Origin: Agromyces hippuratus
Lineage (GTDB): Bacteria; Actinomycetota; Actinomycetes; Actinomycetales; Microbacteriaceae
DNA: 64,000 nucleotides
Assembly (NCBI RefSeq): GCF_013410355.1
Contig: NZ_JACCFI010000001.1
Span: 620,001 to 684,000 of the forward strand
Direction of reading: 5' to 3'
The notes beneath the pieces are model-generated. The model worked only from the letters and a program-made list of their open reading frames with translations. It was not told the DNA's origin and made no database searches. Within the stretch, counting starts at the first letter, position 1. Each line of letters opens with the position of its first letter. Made by a program: the position numbers and the translations under genes. This document shows positions 8,753 to 17,746 of this stretch, one piece after another.

Positions 8753-8791
8753 GCCGTCTCGGACCGCGATCTGCACGCGGTCCGAGACGGC
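8753..8791. terminator. Terminator of the lipB-lipA transcript
   Basis: A perfect 16-bp stem (8753-8768 with 8776-8791) with a seven-base loop starts nine bases beyond the lipA stop in the direction of transcription. It lies upstream of the promoter of the DUF4191 gene. No T-run. Confidence 0.85.
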
Positions 8792-8799
8792 GGATGCCG

Positions 8800-9789
8800 C
8801 TAGCCGACCGCCTGCGCGAAGCCGAGCGATGCGTCGGCGAGATGCGAGAGTTCGGCGGGGAGTTCTCGCCCCTTCGCGTGCATCGACTGCGCCCAGAGGC
8901 GACCTGCCCGATAGGAGGAACGCACGAGGGGGCCGGCGAGGACGCCGAGGAAGCCGATCGCCTCGGCCTCCTCCTTGATCTCGATGAACTCCTCGGGGCG
9001 CACCCAGCGGGCGACCGGCAGGTGCCGGGGGCTCGGCCGCAGGTACTGGGTCACGGTGATGATGTCGGTGCCCGCATCGTGGAGGTCCTGCAGTGCCTGC
9101 GAGATCTCTTCCCGCTCCTCGCCCATGCCGAGGATGAGGTTCGACTTCGTGATGAGGCCGGCCTCACGTCCCTGCGTGATCACGTCGAGCGATCGCTCGT
9201 AGCGGAACGCCGGACGGATGCGCTTGAAGATGCGCGGCACCGTCTCGACGTTGTGTGCGAACACCTCGGGCTGGGCATCGAACACCTGCTTCAGCAGCTC
9301 GGGCACCCCGTTGAAGTCGGGCACGAGGATCTCGACCCCGGTGCCGGGCGACTGACGATGGATCTCGCGGATCGTCTCCGCGTAGAGCCAGGCGCCTCCG
9401 TCGGGCAGGTCGTCGCGGGCGACGCCCGTGACGGTCGAGTAGCGCAGCTGCATCTTCACCACCGACTCGCCGACGCGGCGGGGTTCGTCGGCGTCGTAGT
9501 CGGCCGGCTTGCCGGTGTCGATCTGGCAGAAGTCGCAGCGACGCGTGCACTGCGCCCCGCCGATGAGGAAGGTCGCCTCGCGGTCCTCCCAGCACTCGTA
9601 GATGTTGGGACAGCCGGCCTCCTGGCACACGGTGTGCAGGTCTTCGCTCTTCACGAGCGACTGCAGCGCCCGGTACTCGGGCCCCATCTTCGCGCGCGTC
9701 TTGATCCACTCGGGTTTGCGTTCGATCGGCGTCTGGGCGTTGCGGACTTCGAGGCGCAGCATCCTGCGCCCCTCGGGTGTCGTGCTCAC
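8800..9789 (-). CDS. lipA: Lipoyl synthase
   Basis: Radical-SAM enzyme that inserts two sulfurs into octanoyl groups on lipoyl domains, giving the cofactor needed by the E2 protein encoded 2.3 kb away. The 329-residue product has the auxiliary-cluster motif C-x4-C-x5-C (Cys55, Cys60, Cys66) and the radical-SAM motif C-x3-C-x2-C (Cys81, Cys85, Cys88). It also has the C-terminal RSSYRAG segment, whose Ser ligates the auxiliary cluster in this family. The GTG start overlaps the lipB stop by four bases (GTGA at 9786-9789), so translation is coupled to lipB. Length is typical. Confidence 0.98.
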   Translation of the reverse strand: MSTTPEGRRMLRLEVRNAQTPIERKPEWIKTRAKMGPEYRALQSLVKSEDLHTVCQEAGCPNIYECWEDREATFLIGGAQCTRRCDFCQIDTGKPADYDADEPRRVGESVVKMQLRYSTVTGVARDDLPDGGAWLYAETIREIHRQSPGTGVEILVPDFNGVPELLKQVFDAQPEVFAHNVETVPRIFKRIRPAFRYERSLDVITQGREAGLITKSNLILGMGEEREEISQALQDLHDAGTDIITVTQYLRPSPRHLPVARWVRPEEFIEIKEEAEAIGFLGVLAGPLVRSSYRAGRLWAQSMHAKGRELPAELSHLADASLGFAQAVG

Positions 9790-10421
9790 GCGGCGATCGC
9801 CGCCTCGGCGCGGAAGCGTGCGGAGATCGGTTCGACGAGATCGGCCGGGGTCACGGTGCGACCCAGTTCACGGCTGATCGTGGTCACTCCCGCGTCGCGG
9901 ATGCCGCAAGCGACGATACGGTCGTACGCGTCGAGCTCGTTGCTCGCGTTCAGGGCGAAGCCGTGCATGGTGACGCCGCTCTCGACGCGGATGCCGATGG
10001 CGGCGATCTTGTTCTCGCGTCCGGGCGGGCCGACCCAGACACCGGACCTGCCGTCGACGCGGTGCGACTCGAGGCCGATGTCGGCGAGCACGTCGATGAG
10101 GATGCCTTCGAGCCGCCGGACGTATCCGACGACGTCGATGGGCTCCGGCAGGCGCAGGATCGGATACCCGACGAGTTGGCCGGGGCCGTGCCAGGTGATC
10201 TTGCCGCCGCGGTCGACGTCGATGACGGGAGTCCCGTCGGTCGGCCGTTCCTCGGGCGCAGTGCGCTTGCCGGCGGTGTAGACGGAGGGGTGCTCCAGAA
10301 GGAGTACGGTGTCGGGGCGTTCGCCCCCGACAACCGCGCGATGGACGGCGCGCTGAAGGTCGAGACCCTCGATGTACGGCACGGAGTTGGCGCTTAGCCC
10401 CGTGACGACGATGTCGAGCAT
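9786..10421 (-). CDS. lipB: Lipoyl(octanoyl) transferase
   Basis: Transfers octanoate from acyl-carrier protein to lipoyl domains, the step before LipA. The 211-residue protein has the RGGKITWHGPGQLVGYPI signature (His78), the catalytic Lys138 in ENKIAAIGIR and the catalytic Cys172 in VACGI. ATG 10421 is seven bases after TAAGCT (10429-10434, minus strand) with no ribosome site, so the lipBA message is probably leaderless. Divergent from the pseudokinase gene. Confidence 0.97.
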   Translation of the reverse strand: MLDIVVTGLSANSVPYIEGLDLQRAVHRAVVGGERPDTVLLLEHPSVYTAGKRTAPEERPTDGTPVIDVDRGGKITWHGPGQLVGYPILRLPEPIDVVGYVRRLEGILIDVLADIGLESHRVDGRSGVWVGPPGRENKIAAIGIRVESGVTMHGFALNASNELDAYDRIVACGIRDAGVTTISRELGRTVTPADLVEPISARFRAEAAIAA

Positions 10422-10593
10422 GGGAATCAGCTTAGGTCACTCCTCCTCGACAGCGGTCGTCGACGGGCAGCGCTCCTCAACGGTCGGTGCTGCTCGGTCC
10501 CGACCACGGCGTGCGAGCATGCTGTTCGGCATGGTTCGATCCAGCAGGCGACGCCCCGACCACCGCTCCGGCTCCAGCCCGGAGGCAGAGGCG

Positions 10594-12075
10594 GTGACGC
10601 GCGACACACCGCCTTCGGCGTCGTCGACGCTCGCCGGCTACCGCCTGCTCCGGCGCATCGCGTCGGGCGAGCGTGCCGACGTGTTCCTCGCCGCCGTCGA
10701 CGGCCCGACCGACGAACCGGGACCGCTCGTGGTCGTGCGGGTCTACGACGCCACGGCGGACGGAGCGGCGATCGCGCTCGAGGTCGAGGCCATGTCGACG
10801 GATGCCTCGGGGTCGCTGCCTGCGCTCTTCGACATCGCGACCCTCGACGACGGGCGATGCGCACTCGCAGTCGAGCGTCTGGCGGGCGCACCGGTCGCTC
10901 GCATCATCGCAGAGCGGCGCGTGACCCCGGGCGAAGCCGTCACGATCCTCGCGCCCATCGCGGTGGCGGTCGGCGAACTCGAGCGCCGGGGGTTCGTGCA
11001 CACCCGGCTGTCGCCCGGTGACGTGCTCCTCGACGGGCACGGGCGTCCGCGGCTCATCGGCCTCGGCGGTCTCGAGCGGCTTCCCACGGCGCCGCATGAG
11101 CGCAACCAGCTCCTTCGAACGGGGCATGTCGCCCTCGCCGACCTGGTCGCCGAGGTGGTCGCGGCGACGGAGCGGCCGGGAGCGTTCGCCGCCGTCGAAG
11201 AAATGATGCAGGCGCGTCTCACGACACGGCCGTTCACGCCGTGCGACGCCGAGCTCGAACGAGCGCTCTTCGCGGCAGCGGAGCCGGAAGCCGTGCGGGG
11301 CATCGTCATCGCCGCTCCACGGCCGGGCCCGCCATCCCGGGCGACCGCGCCGCTCGAAGTCGGACCGTCGGTCGCGCACGGCGACGATGCCGAGCACCTC
11401 GGTGCCACCGAGGCGCCGGCACGCAGATCGTTCGCCACCCTGCTCGACCTCGCGCAATGGCCTGCGTTCGTGGCGGACGGGCGTCGCAGCGTCGACGGTG
11501 CACCGCCTTCCGGTTCGCCCGATGCGCCCGTCGGCGTCAGGAACCGGATCCGAACGATGCTGCGTCGACGCCGACCCGCGCTCATCGTGGGCTCCCTCGT
11601 CGGCGGGGGAGCACTGGTGCTGCTCTTGACCCTGGTGCCGCCGGAGACGAGCGAGGTCGTGGCGTCGGATTCCGTGCACGACACCGCTGCGATCGCGACC
11701 GCGGCCCCCGAGGTGGAGCCGTCGGAGACGGCGGACGCGCCCGCGGATGCGACTGCAGGCGATGACGTCCTGGCCGCGGTGCACGCCCTGCTCGCTCGCC
11801 GAGCCGAGTGCTTCGATCAGCTCGACCTGGCGTGCCTCGAGACGATCGTGCAGGCCGGTTCCGCCGCCGAAGCCGACGAGCTCGCGGCCATGGGCGTCGC
11901 ACGCGATGGCGGTGACGCTCCGCCCGCGTTCGATCCGGCCGGCATCGCGCTGACGGCCGAGATGGGTTCGGCAGTGCTCGTCACGGTTCCCTATGCGACG
12001 AGTGAACGAGAACCGGCCTCGCTCCTCGTGATGAGGGGCGAGGCCGGTTGGCGACTTCGAGAGATCTTCGGCTAG
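10594..12075 (+). CDS. Membrane-anchored pseudokinase-like protein
   Basis: A 493-residue protein resembling a Ser/Thr protein kinase followed by a transmembrane helix and an extracellular tail. The N-lobe has GYRLLRRIASGERADVFLA, but the invariant beta3 Lys is replaced (VVVRVY). The catalytic HRD reads HTR (from His136), the following Lys and Asn are Ser and Asp, and DFG reads GLG near residue 161. It should therefore not transfer phosphate and is probably a pseudokinase scaffold or sensor. One membrane helix spans about residues 329-348; the outside part of about 145 residues ends in a small domain. GTG 10594 has a GGAGG eight bases upstream; ATG 10519 or 10531 are alternatives. It overlaps the convergent sucB by four bases. 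Ligands and partners are unknown. Confidence 0.7.
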   Translation: MTRDTPPSASSTLAGYRLLRRIASGERADVFLAAVDGPTDEPGPLVVVRVYDATADGAAIALEVEAMSTDASGSLPALFDIATLDDGRCALAVERLAGAPVARIIAERRVTPGEAVTILAPIAVAVGELERRGFVHTRLSPGDVLLDGHGRPRLIGLGGLERLPTAPHERNQLLRTGHVALADLVAEVVAATERPGAFAAVEEMMQARLTTRPFTPCDAELERALFAAAEPEAVRGIVIAAPRPGPPSRATAPLEVGPSVAHGDDAEHLGATEAPARRSFATLLDLAQWPAFVADGRRSVDGAPPSGSPDAPVGVRNRIRTMLRRRRPALIVGSLVGGGALVLLLTLVPPETSEVVASDSVHDTAAIATAAPEVEPSETADAPADATAGDDVLAAVHALLARRAECFDQLDLACLETIVQAGSAAEADELAAMGVARDGGDAPPAFDPAGIALTAEMGSAVLVTVPYATSEREPASLLVMRGEAGWRLREIFG

Positions 12076-13595
12076 ATGCCGAGGTCGGCCTCGAACGCAC
12101 CCTCTTCGAGCCGCTGCTTGACGGCGGTGAGGAAGCGGGCGGCGTCTGCGCCGTCGATGATGCGGTGGTCGTACGAGAGCGCCAGGTAGACCATCGAGCG
12201 CACGGCGATCGCATCGGCGCCGTCGGTCGAGACGACCACGGGGCGCTTCACGACGGTGCCGGTGCCGAGGATCGCCGACTGCGGCAGGAACACGACCGGG
12301 GTGTCGAAGAGCGCACCGCGCGAGCCGGTGTTCGTCAGGGTGAAGGTGCCCCCCGACAGCTCGTCGGGCTTCAGCTGGTTGTTGCGCGTTCGCTCGGCGA
12401 GGTCGGCGATCTGCGCGGCGAGGCCGGCGATGTCGAGCTCGGCCGAGTCGCGGATCACCGGAGTGAGGAGGCCGCGCTCGGTGTCGACCGCGATGCTCAT
12501 GTTCTCCTGCGCCGGGTAGACGATGCTGTCGCCGTCGACCGTGGAGTTGATGATCGGGTAGGCGCGGAGCGCCTCGGCCGCTGCCATCGCGAAGAACGGC
12601 AGGAACGAGAGCTTGTTGCCGGTCTTGGCGAGGAAGTCGCCCTTGACCTTGTCGCGCAGGCGAGCCACCCGGGTCACGTCGACCTCGACGACGGTCGTGA
12701 GCTGGGCGGTCGACGTCATCGAGACGACGGCGCGCTCGGCGACGACCTTGCGCAGACGCGTCATCGGCACGGTGGTGCCGCGCAGCGGCGAGACCTCGAG
12801 CTCCTGACGAGCGGGGGCGGCCTCAGCGGATGCCGCGGGTGCAGCGTTCGCCGAGATGACGTCCTGCTTGCGGATGCGACCGCCGACACCGGTGCCGGTG
12901 ACGCTCGCGAGGTCGACACCCTGCTCGTTCGCGAGCTTGCGGACGATCGGCGTGACGTAGCCTGCGGGCCCGGCGTGCGAGCCGCCCGTGGGCGCCGAAG
13001 GAGCTGCGGGGGCCGCCGGAGCTGCGGGCTCGGCGGCCGGAGCTGCGGGGGCTGCGGGCTCGGCGACCGGAGCAGCGGGAGCTGCGGGTTCGGCCGGAGC
13101 AGCGGGAGCGGCCGGAGCTGCGGGCTCGGCGGCCGGAGCTGCGGGGGCTGCGGGCTCGGCGACCGGAGCGGCGGGGGCGGCCGGGGCTGCGGGCTCGGCG
13201 ACCGGAGCAGCGGGAGCTGCGGGGGCGGCCGGGGCTGCGGGCTCGGCGACCGGAGCAGCAGGTGCTGCCGGAGCTGCGGGTTCGGCAGGAGCAGCCGGAG
13301 CCGCCTCCGCCACGGGCGCTGCGGCCTCGGGAGCAGCCGGGGCAGCAGCTGCACCCGAACCATCGCCGATCGTCACGAGCGCGGTGCCGACCTCGACGGT
13401 CTCGTCCTCCTGGACGAGGATCGCCTCGATGACACCCGCGACGGGCGACGGGATCTCGGTGTCGACCTTGTCGGTCGAGACCTCGAGCAGCGGCTCGTCG
13501 ACCTCGACACGGTCGCCGACATTCTTCAGCCAGCGGGTGACCGTGCCCTCAGTGACACTCTCTCCGAGTGCCGGGAGGCTGACGGATTCGCTCAT
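12072..13595 (-). CDS. sucB: Dihydrolipoamide acyltransferase (E2) of a 2-oxoacid dehydrogenase complex
   Basis: The 507-residue E2 core transfers acyl groups from its lipoyl arm to CoA. It has one lipoyl domain (residues 1-77, lipoylated Lys43 in STDKVD), then an unusually long Ala/Pro/Glu/Val linker (about 85-205), a peripheral-subunit-binding domain (about 213-247) and the catalytic domain ending with DHRIIDG (His477, Asp481). The actinobacterial enzyme is usually named SucB or AceF; from sequence alone the succinyl versus acetyl preference cannot be fixed. ATG 13595 follows a GAAGGAGA ribosome site. The lpdA gene directly upstream gives the E3 partner. A -10-like TAAGCT (13632-13637, minus) suggests an extra promoter in the gap. 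Confidence 0.9.
   Translation of the reverse strand: MSESVSLPALGESVTEGTVTRWLKNVGDRVEVDEPLLEVSTDKVDTEIPSPVAGVIEAILVQEDETVEVGTALVTIGDGSGAAAAPAAPEAAAPVAEAAPAAPAEPAAPAAPAAPVAEPAAPAAPAAPAAPVAEPAAPAAPAAPVAEPAAPAAPAAEPAAPAAPAAPAEPAAPAAPVAEPAAPAAPAAEPAAPAAPAAPSAPTGGSHAGPAGYVTPIVRKLANEQGVDLASVTGTGVGGRIRKQDVISANAAPAASAEAAPARQELEVSPLRGTTVPMTRLRKVVAERAVVSMTSTAQLTTVVEVDVTRVARLRDKVKGDFLAKTGNKLSFLPFFAMAAAEALRAYPIINSTVDGDSIVYPAQENMSIAVDTERGLLTPVIRDSAELDIAGLAAQIADLAERTRNNQLKPDELSGGTFTLTNTGSRGALFDTPVVFLPQSAILGTGTVVKRPVVVSTDGADAIAVRSMVYLALSYDHRIIDGADAARFLTAVKQRLEEGAFEADLGI
13000..13320. repeat. Degenerate tandem repeats encoding the E2 Ala-Pro linker
   Basis: About 300 bases within the E2 gene consist of imperfect copies of a GGAGCTGCGGG / GGCTCGGCGACC alphabet in varying order. 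They encode PAAPAAP and VAEPAAP blocks of the flexible linker. Such DNA can expand or contract by slippage. On the opposite strand it gives a long Gly/Ala open frame that is not a gene. Confidence 0.85.
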
Positions 13596-13663
13596 GCGCT
13601 TGTCTCCTTCACAGCGTGGGAACGCTATCTAGCTTATTGCAGTCGTGGATGGGAACGACGGGT

Positions 13664-15037
13664 TCAGATGGCGTGGAGCGGCTTGCCGGCCAGCTTCAGC
13701 ACGGCCTCGCCGAATGCCTCGCCCTGGGTCGGGTGGGCGTGGATGAACGGGGCGATGTCTTCGGGGTACGCCTCCCAGTTCACGGCGAGCTGCGCCTCGG
13801 CGATGAGTTCTCCGACACGGCCGCCGATCATGTGGACGCCGACGATCGGGCCCTCGTTCACCCGGACGACCTTGATCGAGCCCGACGTGCCGAGGATCGA
13901 GCTCTTGCCGTTGCCGGCGAGGTTGTACTCGAACGATGACACCTGGTCGGCGCCGAACTTCTCGGCGGCCTTGGCCTCGGTGTAGCCGACGGAGGCGACC
14001 TCGGGCTCGCAGTAGGTGATCTTCGGGATGTTCACGTCTTCGACGACGATCGGGGCGAGGCCAGCGATCTCCTCGGCGATGAAGATGCCCTGCTGGTAGC
14101 TGCGGTGCGCGAGCTGCAGGCCGGGAACGATGTCGCCGGCGGCGTAGACGCCCGGGACGCTCGTCTCGAGGCGGTCGTTCGTGATGACGAAGCCGCGGTC
14201 GATCGTGATGCCGGCCTCTTCGTATCCGAGGTTCTGCGTGACGGGGCCACGGCCGACGGCGACGAGCAGCAGCTCGGCCTCGTAGGTGGTGCCGTTCTCG
14301 AGCGTCACGACGACGCCCTCGTCGTTCTGGGTCACGCTCTGGAAGCGCACGCCGAGCGAGTACTCGATGCCGCGCTTGCGGAAGGCGCGCTCGAGCTGCT
14401 TCGAGATCGTCTCCTCCTCGTTGGGCACGAGGTGGGGCAGCGCTTCGATGATGGTGACGTCGGCGCCGAAGGAGTTCCAGACGCTCGCGAACTCGACGCC
14501 GATGACGCCGCCGCCGAGCACGGCGACCTTCTTGGGGATGAAGTCGAGCTCGAGGGCCTGCTCGCTCGTGATGACGCGGCCGCCGATCTCGAGGCCGGGG
14601 AGCGAGCGCGAGTACGAACCCGTGGCGAGCACGACGTTCTTGCCGACGTAGCGGTCGTCGCCGACGGCGACGGCATTGGCGCCGACGAGACGGCCCTCAC
14701 CGGCGACGACAGGGATGCCGCGTGCCTTCAGCAGACCCTGCAGGCCCTTCCACTTGCTCGCGACGATGCCCTCGCGGTAAGCGGAGACGCCGGCGATGTC
14801 GACGCCCTCGAACGAGGTCTTGACGCCGTACTTCGCAGACTCGCGGGCGACCTCGGCGACCTCTGCCGAGTGCAGCAGGGCCTTCGTGGGGATGCAACCG
14901 CGGTGGAGACACGTGCCGCCGAGCTTGTCCTTCTCGATCACCACGGCGGTCATGCCGAGTTCGACGGCGCGGATCGCAGCGGCGTAACCGGCGCTGCCTC
15001 CGCCCAGGACGACAATGTCAAAGTTCTGCTCGGACAA
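13664..15037 (-). CDS. lpdA: Dihydrolipoyl dehydrogenase (E3)
   Basis: Flavoprotein that reoxidises dihydrolipoyl groups of the E2 with NAD+. The 457 residues show the FAD dinucleotide fold VLGGGSAGYAAA, the redox disulfide in GGTCLHRGCIP (Cys43, Cys48), the NAD fold VLGGGVIGVEFAS, the second FAD motif VYAAGDIV and the C-terminal HAHPTQGE with catalytic His435 and Glu440. The start is TTG 15037, which has an AAGGGAGAG ribosome site at the right distance; no ATG fits. Upstream of sucB on the same strand, 68 bases apart. Whether it also serves the pyruvate, branched-chain or glycine systems cannot be told here. Confidence 0.96.
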   Translation of the reverse strand: MSEQNFDIVVLGGGSAGYAAAIRAVELGMTAVVIEKDKLGGTCLHRGCIPTKALLHSAEVAEVARESAKYGVKTSFEGVDIAGVSAYREGIVASKWKGLQGLLKARGIPVVAGEGRLVGANAVAVGDDRYVGKNVVLATGSYSRSLPGLEIGGRVITSEQALELDFIPKKVAVLGGGVIGVEFASVWNSFGADVTIIEALPHLVPNEEETISKQLERAFRKRGIEYSLGVRFQSVTQNDEGVVVTLENGTTYEAELLLVAVGRGPVTQNLGYEEAGITIDRGFVITNDRLETSVPGVYAAGDIVPGLQLAHRSYQQGIFIAEEIAGLAPIVVEDVNIPKITYCEPEVASVGYTEAKAAEKFGADQVSSFEYNLAGNGKSSILGTSGSIKVVRVNEGPIVGVHMIGGRVGELIAEAQLAVNWEAYPEDIAPFIHAHPTQGEAFGEAVLKLAGKPLHAI

Positions 15038-15107
15038 ACGCTCTCTCCCTTGCGCACCAGATCTGCGACACGGACTGCTCCCGGTTCGTTGCCGGGACAG
15101 GGTGTAT

Positions 15108-15124
15108 GGGCGAGGATCTCGCCC
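15108..15124. terminator. Hairpin between pepA and lpdA
   Basis: GGGCGAG and CTCGCCC with a three-base loop lie 12 bases beyond the pepA stop in the direction of transcription. It probably ends pepA, with lpdA starting from its own promoter. Confidence 0.55.
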
Positions 15125-15136
15125 CCAACGACCTTA

Positions 15137-16609
15137 CTACTCTGCGGCGAGCTGCTCGCCCAGGCGGACGAGTGTGCGAACGGCGATGCCGGTGGCGCCC
15201 GATCCGGTGAAGCCGTAGCCGGCCGCGGTGTTGTGCGAGGGGCCCGCGATGTCGAGGTGAGCCCACGGGATGCGCGTGTCGTCGCCCTCGCGACGCCCGA
15301 CGAACTCCTGCAGGAAGACGCCCGCGAGGAGCATGCCGGGCACCGTCATGCCGAGCTTGGTATTGGCGAGGTCGGCGACATCCGACTTCAGGTACTGCAT
15401 GAGGTCGCGGGGGAGCGGCATCGGCCAGGTCGACTCGTCGACCGCGTCTGCGGCTGCCCGCACCTGCCCGACGAGCTCCTCGTCACCCATCAGGCCCGCG
15501 ATGCGGTGACCGAGGGCGACCATCTGCGCACCGGTGAGGGTCGCGACGTCGACGATCGCGTCGGGCTGCTCCTCGCTCGCGGCGACCAGGCCGTCGGCGA
15601 GCACCAGCCGGCCCTCTGCGTCGGTGTTGATGACCTCGACGGTCTTGCCGCCGCGGATCCGCAGCACGTCGTTCGGGCGCACCGCGGTCGAGGAGGGCAG
15701 GTTCTCGGCGATGCAGAGCCATCCCGTGACCCGGATCGGCACCTCGAGCTCGGCGAGGGCGACCATCGCGGAGAGCACCGTCGCGGCGCCCGCCATGTCG
15801 GTCTTCATGCCGACGAGCGCGGTCATGGGCTTCAGCGAGATGCCGCCCGAGTCGTACGTGATGCCCTTGCCGACGAGGGCGAGGTGAACGGATGCCCCGG
15901 CCGGCGTGTAGTCGAGGCGCACGAGTCGCGGCCCGCGACTCGAGCCTTGACCGACGGCGAGGATGCCGCCGAACCCATCGGCGGCGAGCGTCTGCTCGTT
16001 CCACACCTTCGAGCCGATGCCGACGGCCGCGGCCGTCTCGACGGCGATCTGCGCGAGCCGCTCGGGGAAGAGGTCGGCGGGCGGCATGTTGACGAGGTCC
16101 TTCGTGGTCGCGACGGCCGCGACCACCGCACGGACCCGGTCGACGCCGATCGCGGACCCGTCGAACTCGGAGTGCAGCACGATGCTCGTCGGCCGCGGCG
16201 TCGGCTCAGAACGGAATCCGTCGTAGCCGTAGGCGCCGAGGCCTGCGCCCTCCAGCAGCGCAGCGGCCGCGTCGGCGTCGTCGGTCGGAACCGCGATCGC
16301 CACCGCGAGCTCGCCCTTCAGCTGGCGGAGCGCGCTGCCCGCGGCGAGGCGGAGGCTCGCGGCATCCGCTCGCTCACCGACGCCGACCAGTGCGACGACG
16401 CGCGGGCCGCCGGGGACGCCGGGGATGCGGATGAGCTCTTCGGCCGCCCCGCTCACGTCGAGCGCCTCCAGCACGGGCGCCACCCAGTCGAAGCCGGCCT
16501 CGGCCAGCAGTTCCGGGCCGTCGGCGCCCTTTCGGACGGCCAGCAGCACGACGTCGGCGTCGGAGGTGGAGGCGGGGGAGTCGGTCACGGAGAGGGTGGG
16601 AACAGCCAT
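15137..16609 (-). CDS. pepA: Leucyl aminopeptidase (M17)
   Basis: Cytoplasmic di-metal exopeptidase removing N-terminal residues from peptides. The 490 residues have the variable N-terminal domain and the catalytic C-terminal domain, with metal and active-site motifs VGKGITYDSGGISLKP, MKTDMAGAA and the M17 signature NTDAEGRL. ATG 16609 lies seven bases after TACGAT (16617-16622, minus strand), so it is probably leaderless. Divergent from the PAC2 gene; their promoters lie within 88 bases. Confidence 0.96.
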   Translation of the reverse strand: MAVPTLSVTDSPASTSDADVVLLAVRKGADGPELLAEAGFDWVAPVLEALDVSGAAEELIRIPGVPGGPRVVALVGVGERADAASLRLAAGSALRQLKGELAVAIAVPTDDADAAAALLEGAGLGAYGYDGFRSEPTPRPTSIVLHSEFDGSAIGVDRVRAVVAAVATTKDLVNMPPADLFPERLAQIAVETAAAVGIGSKVWNEQTLAADGFGGILAVGQGSSRGPRLVRLDYTPAGASVHLALVGKGITYDSGGISLKPMTALVGMKTDMAGAATVLSAMVALAELEVPIRVTGWLCIAENLPSSTAVRPNDVLRIRGGKTVEVINTDAEGRLVLADGLVAASEEQPDAIVDVATLTGAQMVALGHRIAGLMGDEELVGQVRAAADAVDESTWPMPLPRDLMQYLKSDVADLANTKLGMTVPGMLLAGVFLQEFVGRREGDDTRIPWAHLDIAGPSHNTAAGYGFTGSGATGIAVRTLVRLGEQLAAE

Positions 16610-16697
16610 GCGGTCGATCGTACGTGTTCGCTCTCGGCATCACGTGGTCGGGCGGTGATCCGGAGGAGGGTGCAACAGGCCTCAGTAGGCTGGAAGC

Positions 16698-17624
16698 ATG
16701 CGAGACCCCCGCTCCCTGTACGAGTTGAACCCCGACGTGATCGTTCCCGCCGGGCTTCCGCTGGTCGCGGGACTCACCGGCTACGCCGATGCGGGCGGAG
16801 CCGTCGCGCAGACCACCGAATACCTGCTCTCGACCCTCGACAGCACGGTCGTGGCATCCTTCGAGGCCGACGAACTGCTCGACTATCGAGCTCGCCGGCC
16901 GATCATCCTCTTCGAGGGCGACCACCTCACCGACTACACGCCGCCGCGGCTGAGCCTCGACCTCGCGGTCGACGAGCTGGGCCAGCAGTTCCTGCTGCTC
17001 ACCGGATTCGAGCCCGACTACCAGTGGCAGCGGTTCAGCTCGGCCGTGCTCGACCTGATCGAGCGACTCGAGGTGTCGTCGACCACGTGGATCAACTCGA
17101 TCCCCATGCCCGTGCCGCACACGCGGCCCGTGGGCGTGACCGTGAGCGGCAACCGCTCCGAACTCATCGAGGCGATGTCGATCTGGCGTCCGACGACGCA
17201 GGTGCCCGCCAACGTGCTGCACCTCGTCGAGTTCCGGCTCCAGGGGCTCGACCACCCGACGACGGGGTTCGTGCTCCTGATTCCGCACTATCTCTCCGAC
17301 GCCGAGTACCCCTCGGCCGCGATCACCGCGCTCGAGGCGATCAGCGCCGCGACCGGTCGCATCTTCCCCACCGACGCGCTGCGCGAGCAGGGGCGGGACT
17401 TCATCGCACGCATCGACGAGCAGGTGTCCGAGAACGCCGAGCTCGCGAAGCTCGTGGGCACGCTCGAGCAGCGGCACGATTCCTACATGGAGGGCACCAC
17501 GCTCCGCTCGCCGCTGACCGACGAAGACGGCGAGCTGCCGTCGGCCGACGAGATCGCCGCGGAGCTCGAGAAGTTCCTCGCGTTCCGCCGCGCGAACGAC
17601 GACGACACGCCGCGCGGACGCTGA
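16698..17624 (+). CDS. PAC2-family protein (proteasome assembly chaperone-like)
   Basis: A 308-residue soluble protein of the PAC2 family. In archaea and eukaryotes these help assemble 20S proteasomes; in actinobacteria the role is unproven. The N-terminal half shows the family pattern AGLTGYADAGGAVAQ and IILFEGDHLTDYTPPR; the middle has the GVTVSGNRSELIEAM turn, and the C-terminus is helical and acidic. ATG 16698 is six bases after TAGGCT (16686-16691) and lacks a ribosome site, indicating leaderless translation. It precedes sigA, a usual actinobacterial neighbourhood. Confidence 0.87.
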   Translation: MRDPRSLYELNPDVIVPAGLPLVAGLTGYADAGGAVAQTTEYLLSTLDSTVVASFEADELLDYRARRPIILFEGDHLTDYTPPRLSLDLAVDELGQQFLLLTGFEPDYQWQRFSSAVLDLIERLEVSSTTWINSIPMPVPHTRPVGVTVSGNRSELIEAMSIWRPTTQVPANVLHLVEFRLQGLDHPTTGFVLLIPHYLSDAEYPSAAITALEAISAATGRIFPTDALREQGRDFIARIDEQVSENAELAKLVGTLEQRHDSYMEGTTLRSPLTDEDGELPSADEIAAELEKFLAFRRANDDDTPRGR

Positions 17625-17714
17625 GCAGCGGGGAATGCCCCCGGCCGCGTCGATGTTGTAGCAACGAGAGGGCGAGTCCGGCCCTGATCGGGCATGAAGC
17701 GGTGCACACGTCTG

Positions 17715-17720
17715 TATAAT
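17715..17720 (+). promoter_or_regulatory. -10 element TATAAT of sigA
   Basis: A perfect TATAAT, rare in DNA of this GC content, lies 158 bases upstream of the sigA ATG. No good TTGACA is found 16-18 bases before it. It predicts a structured leader of about 150 bases. Confidence 0.65.
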
Positions 17721-17746
17721 GGAAGCAGGACCCGTTCTGGCCCGCT

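Noticed and set aside
13000..13320. Repeat cluster considered as a CRISPR array
   Set aside because: Units are degenerate, have no constant spacers and encode a recognised protein linker.
12988..13632. Long plus-strand Gly/Ala-rich open frame opposite the E2 gene
   Set aside because: It is the reverse image of the Ala-Pro linker; no start signal and no family features.
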